From Homarus americanus (lineage: Eukaryota > Arthropoda > Malacostraca > Decapoda > Nephropidae): a stretch of DNA of 64,000 nt. Location: assembly GCF_018991925.1 (NCBI RefSeq), contig NW_024737068.1, positions 11,851,642 to 11,915,641 on the forward strand, given 5' to 3'. Position numbers and translations under genes: made by a program. Of the stretch, positions 52,080 to 64,000 are shown one piece after another; positions within the stretch are counted from its first letter, which is position 1; every line of letters begins with the position of its first letter. The notes under the pieces are model-generated. The model did not search any database, was not told where the DNA came from, and saw nothing but the letters and a program-made list of their open reading frames with translations.

Positions 52080-52500
52080 AGTAGACCCTCGCCAACAGCA
52101 GCATTTAGTTTTATGTATCTGCTGATTTGCATGACATTTTTATCCCTCTGCGGTCTAATGTATTCCTCAATAAATGTGAGGAATAAATAAAAACTAATAC
52201 AGTACAGTATATAAAATAAAATAAAAATACTGCACTGCCATTTGGCAATATAGTTTCACTAAGGAGACAGGAGTGCCCTTCCCATACCATGATTGTTTAT
52301 TCTCTATGTTTTTACCTTATAATAATCACTTCTTTTATATTTTTTTTGCACATTCTGTATGAACGATTTTGTGTGCATGCAACAGTAAAAATAAATGTAT
52401 ATACTGTATATCTACCCAAAGCTACGAGTTGAAAAAGAAAATTAACGCAACTCGCAGCTTGACCTGGTAGGCAACACCACACCCCTTCCTCTCCCATGAT
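52080..52500. mobile_element. family L fragment, reversed
   Basis: The reverse complement of this segment follows 17440-17890 in order, including the CACATTCTGTATGAACGATT region and the CTACGAGTTG region. It begins beside TACAGTAGACCCTCGCCAAC, possibly its terminus. Confidence 0.55.
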
Positions 52501-52564
52501 CTGACACTAACTCCGGTGGACATAAGAAATATTTATTCTCTTATGTTTTTGACCTACAGTATTA

Positions 52565-54000
<1,436 letters not shown>

Positions 54001-54007
54001 GTATACA

Positions 54008-54622
54008 CAGTTGTACCCCGCTTAATGCGGTTTCACTTAACGCGATTTCTCATATACGCGGTGCCTCGCCAGAACCGGACTTTCACTTTACGCGGTTCAT
54101 CTACTCATATACGCGGGAAGCGGCGCGGGCACGATGCGCACAAGGTCGCCCAGTCATCCAAACATTAACCGAGTTCTTCACCCGCCACCCACCACAACCG
54201 GCCCAAGTCAGTGATAGTGATAATTATAGTGAGGATATGGACTTATATGGACTTTGAGGGGTTTGACAAAGAGGCCCTGCAAGCCTCTGTGGTGGATAGT
54301 GATACAATTGATACAAGTGATACAGGTGAGGGCCAATAATCTGCCCTCTGCCTCGGAACCAACCCCCCCATCCCCGTGTGCCCAGCCATCTTTTCTACTA
54401 ATGTAAGTGTTAAAAAACCTAATATTGATATTTCTCTTAATTATTAATTGTGTGTGCATACCATCATAAAGTTAAAATAATATTTTTACTACAACATAGT
54501 TGTGTGTCGTCAAAAAGTGGAGTTTGGGGGTCGGGCCAGTCTCTATTGGAATTAATCCCATATGTACTGTTGTTCACTTAACGCGGTTTTCACTTAAGGC
54601 CGTGTAAAGCGGGGCACAACTG
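54008..54622 (+). mobile_element. family C element copy 4 (615 bp), divergent ends
   Basis: Ends CAGTTGTACCCCGCTTAATG and (RC) CAGTTGTGCCCCGCTTTACA differ from copies 1-3, but the interior is the same, including the FEGFDKEALQASVVDSDT frame to TAA at about 54339. It abuts the right end of element K, so the left flank is not a clean TA. Confidence 0.85.
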
Positions 54623-54624
54623 TA

Positions 54625-54850
54625 TTTTAATCACTTTTTTTAACACATTCTGTATGAATGATTGTGTATGCATGCTTTTTTTTTTTTTTTTTTAAACAAC
54701 TACTTGAAAATACGAGTTGTAAAATAACAATAACGCAACTTAGCCTAGTAGGAGGAGAGATAGGGGATGTAGCTACAGGTGGCCTATCAAAAATCCGGCA
54801 ACCGATAAACCGGAACCTTCAGTTTTCCGGCATGGATTTCGGAGCGCATT
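54625..54850. mobile_element. family L fragment and adjoining inverted-repeat end
   Basis: ACATTCTGTATGAATGATTG and GAAAATACGAGTTGTAAAAT repeat family L. From 54776, CAGGTGGCCTATCAAAAATC and CCGGCAACCGATAAACCGG look like another element end; its partner was not found. Confidence 0.4.
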
Positions 54851-55017
54851 TTCAAATATTTCTTTGTTTATTTAATGAAGATATATGTTTTAGCTCATAA
54901 AATTCATACAAATTACCCGGCCAGAATATAATTTACATTGCTGGAATTCTTACAATTTGATGATCATTTTGAATATAAACATCATAGATTTTGCATTAGA
55001 CATACAAATTTTAGATA

Positions 55018-55938
55018 CAGTCGACCCTCGTTAATTCGGACTAATGAGGGAGAGGGTGTCCGTTTTAGCTGATTGTCCGAATTAACCGATTTAGGGGTTA
55101 ATATCGCATTATATTTCAAAGTCATTGTTTTCGTCACGATTTTATCCCACTTTCCACTGTAATACGTACGTAATTTCAGCAAAAATATTACATTTCCGTG
55201 AATGTATTATATCAAGCACAGTATGAATAGAATATCATTGTAATATAACAGTATTTTAACCGAAAACTAGTAAAAAAAACGAATAACATCTCAAGAACAT
55301 CGAAAGCTTAGGTAAAGTCTTTTGTTTTCGTCATGTATTTTATCCTATTTTACATTGAAATACATCACATTTCAGCAGAGCTACTATTTATTTCCGAGAA
55401 TATATTCATTCAGGCGCACTTTAGGTAAAATATACGTGTGATGTAACAGTTTTATAACTGAAAACGATTCGAAAAACACGTACCCTCTAGCCCTGTTCAA
55501 GGAGAGGACTGGGAGAAGCTGTTTGGTGCTGCAGACGATGACAAGGAAAATGATTTGGATGGATTTTAATGAAAATATTCAGAAATATGGTATCGTAGTA
55601 TTTATTCAAGTCAATTAGGATAGAATATTATTGTAATACAATTTTAACTGAAAACCATTTGAAAAGCGATTACGGTAACATCTTTTCAACGAACGAAAGC
55701 GAAAGTCGTTGTTTTCGTCACGATTTTATCCTACTTTCCACTGTAATACGTACGTCATTTCAGCAAAAATATTACATTTCCGTGAATGCATTATATCAAG
55801 CACAGTATGAATAGAGTGTTATCTGTGGCCCTTGAACCTAACCCCCTATTTCCCATAAGCATTTAGTCTTGCCATCATGGATTTTCAACCACATGGTTTT
55901 TCAGGAACCTAACCCTTGTGGCTGACGAAGGACCACTG
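55018..55938 (+). mobile_element. family E element or composite with transposase tail
   Basis: Begins TACAGTCGACCCTCGTTAAT and ends near GACGAAGGACCACTGTA, which may belong to a different family, so this could be two fragments joined. A frame at 55504-55569 reads EDWEKLFGAADDDKENDLDG F then TAA, an acidic transposase C-terminus. A 108-bp direct repeat occurs at about 55122-55230 and 55708-55815. Confidence 0.6.
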
Positions 55939-56903
55939 TACTGCATATTACAGTATTTGTCTACAGTAAAATAAAAGTTTTTTAAGTACTGTATACAGTG
56001 TATACTGTAGTATACACCCTGTACTTATTTTCTACCTTGAGCTGTACATTACAGTACTGTACAACTGTATGGTTGCTTTTTGTGGGTCATGTTTTCTAAA
56101 ATTTTAATTCTGTACATGAAGTAACATCCACAGCTCCTTGTTGGAATTTATTCAGACCAAAATTTTTAAATAACCCCACCAAGTAAGAAAAATCTTGTGT
56201 TCCAATGCAATCTGTCCACCAGAGATGCCCGAGTGATTGGGAGAGTGACCTCACAGTCAGGACAAATGCATTCACCCCAACTCCTCGTCCCTCTATCCTA
56301 CTCAGGGGTTCTCAAACCCAGGGTTACAAGCTTCATCATAAATGGTCGCATGGAGCTCATGGGGTCACGAGTTAAAAGTGGCCACTTTTCTTCGATCAGG
56401 CCAGGGAAAAACGGGTGGATCATGTGAAATCTCGTTAGGTCAGTGAATTTACATCTGGTATTTGAAGTACTGTAAAATCATTCTGATCTGAGGCTTGACA
56501 TGTTTGACCGGGCTTGACGTAATGAATTTTTTATCAAGTTCCAAACGCATGCTCTTTAAAATTTTTACATATAATGTAAACAAATTTGCACAAAATATGT
56601 TACCATGTAAGGGGTAGACTTTCTTTACTTCATACTATTCCATACTTATTCTTCAATGTATTTATATACTTATATTTTCCAAGTCAATATTCTTTTCTTT
56701 ACTTCATTTCTTGTTTCATATTTTTTATTGTAGTTATATTCTAAACCATGGATCAGTCTGGGAAATCATGTCATTCTTATTACAACACTTATTATACTTA
56801 AAACGGTAGCCTGCCATCACCCAGACTTTTATTAGAATATAACATATCTCATGGAACTGTTTGGTAGCGTGCTAGCGAGCTTCTAGGCACGTGAGTTACA
56901 ATA

Positions 56904-57700
56904 CAGTGGTCCCTCAGTTAACGAGTTACCTTCCATAAGATTCTTAACTTCGGTTAACGAGCAATTCCTCGATTAACGAGTTTCTTACGAGCCAACCTGA
57001 ACATGATTTCGCTTGCATTTGGCGGTCCACCAGCTGTAGTATTAGTCCGCCAATACAGTAATTGGTTCTAGGGCTTAAATTCCTTACCATTTCAGCAAAT
57101 ATCAAGAAGTTTATTCTATTCAATAATTTTAAAAGTTTAACATTAAATTTTTTACTCATTTTAACAATTATTGAACATAATTGAAGGTAATGAAACTAGT
57201 TTTATGCGTGCCATCCAGCCTCTCAACACACCATACAGGTGTCAGTCTTTGTATCTTTTCAGTGGAGGTAACATCTTGCTTGAGACTCTCTAACTAAATG
57301 CTTTTTTTCTGTTTTTGCAAGCAAATTATTGGTCATTTTGAAATTTATTTTACATATTGACAAAATATAATGCAGTGCAGTGTTGATTTAAAGAAAATAA
57401 TCTTGAATTGCACCAAGAGAACTAAAATTTTATGGGTGAAATGGCGCCATGGGGTTACTTCTCTTCCACCCCAATGCCTTCTCTTCTCCCTTCTCCACCC
57501 CCATTCTAATTCCCATCATCATCATCCAGGAGCCTTCTACATACACACCTCAAAGTAAGTGTACTTTTCTACCTTTTTTGTTGAATTTAGGCAATTTTCG
57601 GTGAGCTGGAACCAATTACCCAAAAACCCATTGAAACAATGGTTTCGGTTAACGAGCAACCTTCTAGAACGGATTGTGCTCGTTAACCGAGGGACCACTG
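56904..57700. mobile_element. family B element (797 bp)
   Basis: TA-flanked, CAGTGGTCCCTCAGTTAACG and its reverse complement at the right end. No transposase remnant recognised. Confidence 0.85.
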
Positions 57701-57702
57701 TA

Positions 57703-59428
57703 GTTATTTTCTGAGAACCAATGTGTAGAAGGAATAGAGTGGTGATACTCGTAGTTTACTAATTTAATATTTATTAACATGAGTGAATAAAATGTTAATT
57801 AAGTTCACTCAGAACAGACTGGACCCCCAGGTCTTACTTTACAAGTAAGAAAATAGATATTAATTTCTTGATTACAACATTACTCACTCATTATATTACT
57901 TCATTGTCAATACAGATGATTATATAATACACTCGACAAGATCCAATATTAAGATATCGGACACATCCTGTTAGTTCGAAATGAACATGGCACTTTAATT
58001 AGCATTCAGTGGTAGTACACCTGGTTGGTGGACTCAACTCCTATAACAACAGTACCACTGGTAACACCAACATTCATGGGTTCAATACTTAACCTGGGAT
58101 AACTATATTTCTGCGAGTTAATCCCCAATCATAGATACCAATACTGCCCCGTACATATAGCCTAGATCAATGGAACGGACAAGACTACGTCCACTAGTGA
58201 TGGGAGTTGTTTACGCCACAGACAGCTCGCAAGGAGCGCCCGGGGTTCCCTGGGTAATCTTGTCCTTGGATTATTATCTCGCCATATTAAAGACAACCTT
58301 CAAGAACCATCTTGCCCATAGGCGGCTACCGAACCTCAGTAGTGGTGCCAACACAGACAGAGCCTGGAGATGTGTTGAGGAAGATTCACGAACGTGTGAT
58401 TTTTCCTTGTGCATCCGTATATACGTGAGCCTGGGGCAGTTCCGGCTCACGCATACATACCAGAAAGGCTAATTTCACCAACAACAGAAATTCTATTCAC
58501 CTCGGTTGTTGTACACTCAACTATGAACGTCAGTGTCACGGGTCAGGCTAATTTTCCACGTCTATCCCTATAATCTAATCGGAGATTGAGTCTGTCAGGA
58601 AAAAGTGAAATGGACCTTAAACATGCACTAACAACTCTACTTACAGGAAACCACAGCCAAGGAATTCTTCCTGAGAAGAGCCGTTAGGTCTTGGAGATTT
58701 TGAGTTTGACAGAATTTTTTCAAAAGATTAACGACTTTCTAAAATAGACAACTGACACTAACTAAACTACAAACATCTGATTCTCTGATGTTTGGGCATC
58801 AAAATAATCTAACTTCAGTAGCACTTGGAAGTTATGGCTATCCCCAAGGACGATATAGGGATATGCCACTCATACTGACAAACTTGACAAGTTTTACTAA
58901 CAATAAGGACAGTTGAAGCTTTCAACATCACTCGCAATGGATCTTGAATGTTCCAACTGTATTCAGACATATCTAAGTTGCCTCAACATATGCAACCACA
59001 GTTGCAATTTAAATTCTGTGTCATTACTAAGGAATAACGAAGTCTCAGGTGCACTCTAAGATTGTGGGAAAACGGAGGACTCAGGTGTCCTGAAGTGATG
59101 AGAAAACGGACTCCTCAGATGGGGGACTCCAATAAAGAAAGCACAGCTACATGTTTTGTGGGCTATTGAGCGTAATATGAATCGTCTGATTTTACGTTAA
59201 CTGACGTGTTCGACCGTGGTCAATACAACCAGTAATTTAGGAAATATCAATAAAACAGTTTTAGTCATAAACTTATTCAGTACTAATATATTTCAGACAT
59301 TTCCAGAAAATGGATAATGTAAAGAATGATAAAATCAATTGTGATAAAAATAATCAAAAATAATATTGTACCTAACTACTGTACAGTATTGTAATTTAGT
59401 ACGGTATCTAACTACTGTATGATAAGTA
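57703..59428. other. unassigned 1.7-kb stretch of higher complexity
   Basis: Less AT-biased than its surroundings, with few homopolymers. An open frame of 100 codons at 58170-58472 has no recognised family. It could be part of an LTR element or unique sequence; I cannot tell. Confidence 0.35.
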
Positions 59429-59815
59429 CAGTAAGCCCTCGATGACTCTGAATTTCAATAACTTGGCATGGATATGGTCTCGGAATGTATTAGTATAACT
59501 TGGCAAATGCCAAGATATATAAAATTATCTGGGAAAATCTCGGCATATCTGGCCACCTGCATCACAGAGGCATGAGCCTCTGTGTCATCTACCATGCATC
59601 TGTGTCTCCTACTATGATGCTTCATTCTTTGCCTGCCATACTGGTAAGTGTTACTTTTTTATTTTAGTAATTACATGTACAAATATGGGTCGATAATTTT
59701 TTTTATTACAGTATTGTATTTCTGTAGGAGGGGGGAATTGCCTCGATAAGTCGGAATTTGGGATAACTCAGCAAGGCCAGAGCTCCATATGTGCCGAGTT
59801 ATTGAGGGTTTACTG
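59429..59815. mobile_element. family H short inverted-repeat element (387 bp)
   Basis: TA-flanked, CAGTAAGCCCTCGATGACTC and (RC) CAGTAAACCCTCAATAACTC. No coding sequence. Confidence 0.8.
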
Positions 59816-60393
59816 TATTAAACTAAATAAAATACACTGTCCAACTGGTACATTACCTTAACGGGCAGTCAGTGCTCACCACGGGGAGATTTGAATTTTC
59901 GATCAGACCATCTTTCGGATAGAGAAAAGAGTTGTAAGAATAACATTTTCATATAAGTAAATTTTCGTATACAGGGGATCCCCATTATAAGGGGTTTCAT
60001 ACTTAAATGGTCAAATAATTGTGGAACTACAAATAAAAAATTCCCTAAAGTTAGAAGGATTCCAAGGCTGAAATCAATCAATCACCAGGAGCACAAGCGT
60101 TTTAAATTCCCGCTTGCCTCTCATTTTCTTAAAAGTTCATCCTTCTCACCTGTGCTATGCATGCTCAGTGCTGCCATCTGTGTCCACAGGCATCGTTTGA
60201 AGTGCTCCAAGGACTATAATTATCAACTTTGTTGTGCCTTTGGTGGAATATTTTTGTAGCCATATAGCTGACCAATTAGGGATATTTTGAGACCATATGC
60301 ACTGGATATTAGGATATATTCCAAGGTTGAAGATGCAATATTTCCAGTGTTATTACATTAGATATATAACATCCAGTACGATCAATAAAAATA

Positions 60394-61083
60394 CAGTGTA
60401 GGGGGTCCCCGACTTACGAGCACCTGCCGATGCGAGCGAGGTTCCATAGTTAGTTTTTTTTAACAGGGATTAGCCCACCAGGCACATTATGCTTTCAGTA
60501 TCTTCCCAGGCAGTAGTACTTCCGTTTGATAGCTGTCTGGTACCTACTACCTTTACTCGACTTATTTTTTTGTACTTTCATTTACAGGTGTTCCTCTACA
60601 GCTTACAAACTTTCAGAGATACAAACATCATCATTGAGGGAGGTTACTTGCCAGAACAGGTGTTTAATGTGGATGAGACTGGATTATTTTGAAGAAAATT
60701 CCAGATAGAACAAACATTACCTAAGAGGAGAAGACCGAGCCAGGTTTTAAGGCTGTAATTAAAGGGTATAACTGTAGTAAATATCCATAATCTTTTCATT
60801 TTTTACAATATGTTTGGTATCTACAAGAGTAAAAATACTTATAAACAAGCCTCAGGAACGTAACTCGTTCGTAAGTAGAGGAGCACCTGTACTGTATTTT
60901 GTCACTGTTTCTTCTTTTCTCTTAAGTTAAGTGATTTTAGATGTACAGTACATAAAGACTTAGGCTATGATATAGTGGAATTTTAAACATTGTTTCTGAA
61001 AGTACAGTATGCACATAGGTTATGTGTTTCGACTTAAGAACGTCTGTAGGAACGGAACTCGTACATATCCCGGGGACCGCCTG
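60394..61083 (+). mobile_element. family D element with transposase fragment
   Basis: Ends CAGTGTAGGGGGTCCCCGAC and (RC) CAGGCGGTCCCCGGGATATG next to TA. At about 60630-60693 the plus strand reads GGYLPEQVFNVDETGLF then a TGA, the first-Asp motif of Tigger transposases. 690 bp, deleted on both sides of that fragment. Confidence 0.8.
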
Positions 61084-61355
61084 TATACTCTCGATTTAAC
61101 GGAATATGAGATAACAAACTCAATTTAGCGGACAGCATTTTTCCGTTATTTTTTGCTCAATTTAGTGAACTAGTTTGCTAAATTGAGATTAATTCCATTA
61201 ATATGCTCACACCCACGGAGACACATGATACAGTAAAACCTACTTCATCCTATGGCAAATTTCCTAAATTTATAAAAAACGATAATGATATAAAAAACAC
61301 CATATAAGATTCAATCCCCATTTTAACAGTATTTAGGAAACTGTTACCAGTAAAA

Positions 61356-61690
61356 GATTTGATAAAACCACACAGGAAAAGGGAAACACTGGAGCACCTT
61401 AGCTTTCATCTTTATTCAAGACTTCTTCAGAGGCAACTGAATTTAAAGGGACTGAGAGAGGCTTACGGTAAGTACAATGAGTGACCTTACATAACATCAG
61501 GTCAGGTCAATAACATGGGATCCACTAATCCACACACCATCTCCACCGCAAACGAAAGAAGAGCTTATAAAAAAAAAATGGGTGACATAACAATAGGTCA
61601 GGTCGAAAACATGAGACCCACTAATCATCTACTGTACCCTACATCCACCTCAAATGCTTTCAAAGCATTTTTAACCTTAGGTCAGTTGTT
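61356..61690. repeat. dispersed repeat R, copy 2
   Basis: Begins GATAAAACCACACAGGAAAA, contains CTTTATTCAAGACTTCTTCA and two GGTCAGGTC...CCACTAATC units. A shorter copy of its first 90 bp is at 61996-62085. Confidence 0.65.
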
Positions 61691-61933
61691 GTTCATTAAT
61701 TAATACCCCAAAACCACAACATCTAGTCTTGTGTGAGACACTGAGCTGGAGGGAGGCTGGCTGGCTGGTGTATGTTTTATCATTGATAATATAAAATATT
61801 AAGCACTATAGAAAAAATACGATATATAATTTGATCATCAAAATTACATGACAAACTGAATAATAAGGTAATTTTTCACCCAGACCTCTCCACCGAGAGG
61901 AGGCTGGGCAGGGTTACACACGTCCTGTACACG

Positions 61934-61958
61934 ATCTCTCTCTCTCTCTCTCTCTCTA
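61934..61958. repeat. (CT)n microsatellite
   Basis: Short CT run between two copies of the 61356/61996 repeat. Confidence 0.85.
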
Positions 61959-61995
61959 ATGTAAATCCACAATGGGAACATGGACAAGATAAATC

Positions 61996-62085
61996 TTGAT
62001 AAAACCACACATGAAAAGGGAAACACTGGAGCACCTTAGCTTTTGTCTTTATTCAAGACATCTTCAGAGGCAACTGAATTTATGA
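61996..62085. repeat. dispersed repeat R, short copy
   Basis: About 90 bp, nearly identical to 61361-61450, including GGGAAACACTGGAGCACCTT. Confidence 0.75.
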
Positions 62086-62821
62086 AAGTTGTGGAAAATC
62101 ATACAATTATCACAACCTGTACTCAAATGTTTAAGTTAATTACAAAAAAGCCATAATCTTGAACAACATATTACTGTACAGTATTCACTTAGTACTCAAA
62201 TGTACTAAAGCTAAAAGACTAAAATTTATATATCTAGGGCAAATTGTGGGATGTTTATACTCAAATTAATTGCTAATTTTACAAGAAATCCAGCAATGCA
62301 AGTTATATTCTGCTAAGTCAAGTCAGTGATATTTTGTAAGCGAAAAACTTAAAACTCTCTATTGTATAATCTGAGTCCCTGACCCCTCCGCCCTCCAATG
62401 ATAACTATGCACTCGGTAATCTCCCCACCTGGCTGTCAACACCTCACCACCACCTCCCAGTCACAAGGCAATAAGGATTTTAGAGGGTGAAGGTATTAGG
62501 CTCAAAGTTATTCTTATAAAATGTCAGACTTGACTTAGCAGAATATAACCTGCATTGCTGGAATCCTTGCAAGATAGCAATTAATTTGAGTATAAACATC
62601 CCATACTTTGCACAAGAGTTAATTTTTTTTAGTCCTTTAGCTTAGTACATTTGAGTACAAAGTAAATACAGTAACATATTCCTAAAAATTATGGCTTTTT
62701 CATGGAAGTCTATATAACTAACCCCAGTGGTCAGGATATTATGGCATTGAATGTTACAGAGTATTTCATATCTTTGTTAGTTCTGTACATAGAGACTAGT
62801 GGTGGAGGGATGGCCTTAAGG

Positions 62822-63694
62822 CAGTGGTGTCAAACTCAAAACCTTTCGAAGGCCAATTCTTATTTTAGTTACCCTCTTCAAGGCCAACACAAATGCTATA
62901 TCACATATTTGCAGGACTGAAGTTCACAGCTTCACACATTGCTTTACCTGGCTTACCAGGAATACCTCATTTGAGTTTGTCTGATCTTAAGTATGTAAAA
63001 TTCATTTTACTTAATAAATATAGGATAGCAAAATGCATATACAATACAAGTACAGTATATGCATTATTTTTGGGCTACAATTTATTATACAATTCCATTG
63101 GTGATTTGAAACTAAGAGCTCAATCTTGTTATGACAGTTATGTCATGTACATACAGAACAAGAACCATCATGCAACACACAACTTTGTCCTCATTTGCCA
63201 CTGTACGGCAAGCATTTTTCTTCCACAAGTTTTTCTATATTTGGCTGCAAATGTGATATTCCGAGTCGGAGGATGGCATTCAAGTGCTTCATTAATATGG
63301 GTTCGATACTTAAGATTTATTTATCTTCATCCGAGAGAATAACTGTTCACACCCATAAGTACTTCCAAACTGAACAGCCCAAAAGCACACATTGTAATGA
63401 ATGTGTGGTAATGGCTGCGGCTTCGTTTTTTAATTCTTTAGTGATTTCGATTTATAAGCATTTTCCCTTTACAATAGTGTTATTACTAGCATTAACAATA
63501 TAAATTCAATTGTTGCCACAATGATGTAAAGATCATTTCGGAATTTACTGACTTATTCCTATCTGCATTTTCCCCTTCTTATTTATTTCTATCATAATTT
63601 CACGGGTTGATAAATTTTACCATCATCCCGCAGGCCACACCTGACCATTCCATGGGCCACATTTGGCCCGCGGGCCATGAGTTTGACACCCCTG
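62822..63694 (-). mobile_element. hAT element remnant (873 bp) with transposase C-terminus
   Basis: Ends CAGTGGTGTCAAACTCA and (RC) CAGGGGTGTCAAACTCA, flanked by CCTTAAGG and CCTTAGGG, an 8-bp target duplication with one change. The minus strand reads FGSTYGCEQLFSRMKINKS from 63369, then after a frameshift MKHLNAILRLGISHLQPNIE (63292 down to a TGA at 63191). This is the C-terminal dimerisation region of ZBED5-like hAT transposases. The internal part of the gene is deleted. Confidence 0.88.
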
Positions 63695-63702
63695 CCTTAG
63701 GG

Positions 63703-64000
63703 GGAGGAACTGACTGCTCATCCCCCACTCCTGCCTCTGTCATTCTTACTGTAACTTGACAAAATATTGTTTATTTGTTGTTTATTAATTAGTAAAGATA
63801 TGTTACTGTAATAATTTGAGCTTATTAATACCATTACTCTTCATAGACAGTAACATACTTATTTTTTACCTTATTATTTGGCTTGTCACTTATTTTTTAT
63901 GTAAATTACTGATTATATACTTAATTTTTTCTATACAGTAGTAGTATTTAATATTTTATGTTAACAATGATAAAACATACACTATAAGAGGCTGATCATA
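63703..64000. other. AT-rich end of window
   Basis: TTGTTTATTAATTAGTAAAGATA resembles 10629-10660, so part of it is a dispersed repeat. No gene. Confidence 0.4.

Noticed and set aside
58075..58100. GGGTTCAATAC box resembling a tRNA T-arm
   Set aside because: No matching acceptor stem, D-arm or anticodon arm could be laid out around it.
58170..58472. 100-codon plus-strand frame
   Set aside because: No recognisable family; a frame of this length is not surprising in a less AT-rich stretch.
62893..63342. 149-codon plus-strand frame
   Set aside because: It lies antisense to the hAT transposase remnant and has no features of its own.

Overview
The window looks like nuclear DNA of a bilaterian animal, most likely an arthropod and probably a malacostracan crustacean. 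That placement is inference: it rests on AT-rich, intron-heavy DNA, protein sequence closest in character to arthropod family members, long (TA)n tracts and a dense load of Tc1/mariner-type (pogo/Tigger) elements. There is no operon structure, and I saw no rRNA, tRNA or CRISPR array.

Two host genes can be read, transcribed away from each other. On the minus strand, 29115 down to 9557, is a ZNF598-like E3 ubiquitin ligase, the sensor of collided ribosomes. Seven coding exons were found and one further exon of about 53 nt is required but was not located. On the plus strand, 34747 to 46581, is a synaptogyrin-like four-transmembrane synaptic-vesicle protein with four coding exons and a predicted 232 residues. 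Every exon junction that could be checked has GT-AG borders and compatible phase.

The rest is almost all repeats. At least eight families of short elements begin with CAG, end with CTG and are flanked by TA; they are labelled A, B, C, D, E, F, H and K here (J and L are probably related). Several carry remnants of a Tigger/pogo transposase: only the N-terminal DNA-binding helix region (F, 20.7 kb), only the C-terminal acidic tail (C, E), both ends fused (K, 21.0-21.85 kb), or nearly the whole gene (A copy at 42.5-44.1 kb, L copy at 45.1-45.7 kb). Other mobile DNA includes a jockey/I-type LINE ORF1 with three zinc knuckles (31.2-32.2 kb), a LINE reverse transcriptase (24.3-25.8 kb), the 3' end of a CR1-like LINE (27.3-27.5 kb) and a hAT element with an 8-bp target duplication (62.8-63.7 kb). 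There are also two large fold-back elements (26.2-26.5 and 36.15-36.40 kb), several perfect short tandem duplications and six long dinucleotide tracts.

Layout: 0-9.5 kb repeats downstream of ZNF598; 9.5-29.1 kb ZNF598; 29.1-34.7 kb intergenic DNA between the two divergent genes, holding the LINE ORF1; 34.7-46.6 kb synaptogyrin, with its introns full of elements; 46.6-64 kb possible 3' UTR followed by repeats with no recognisable gene. I did not find a new multi-gene system. The most interesting signal is the abundance of TACAGTA and TACTGTA heptamers, often chained through shared TA. That is the footprint expected from excision of CAG-ended, TA-targeting transposons.
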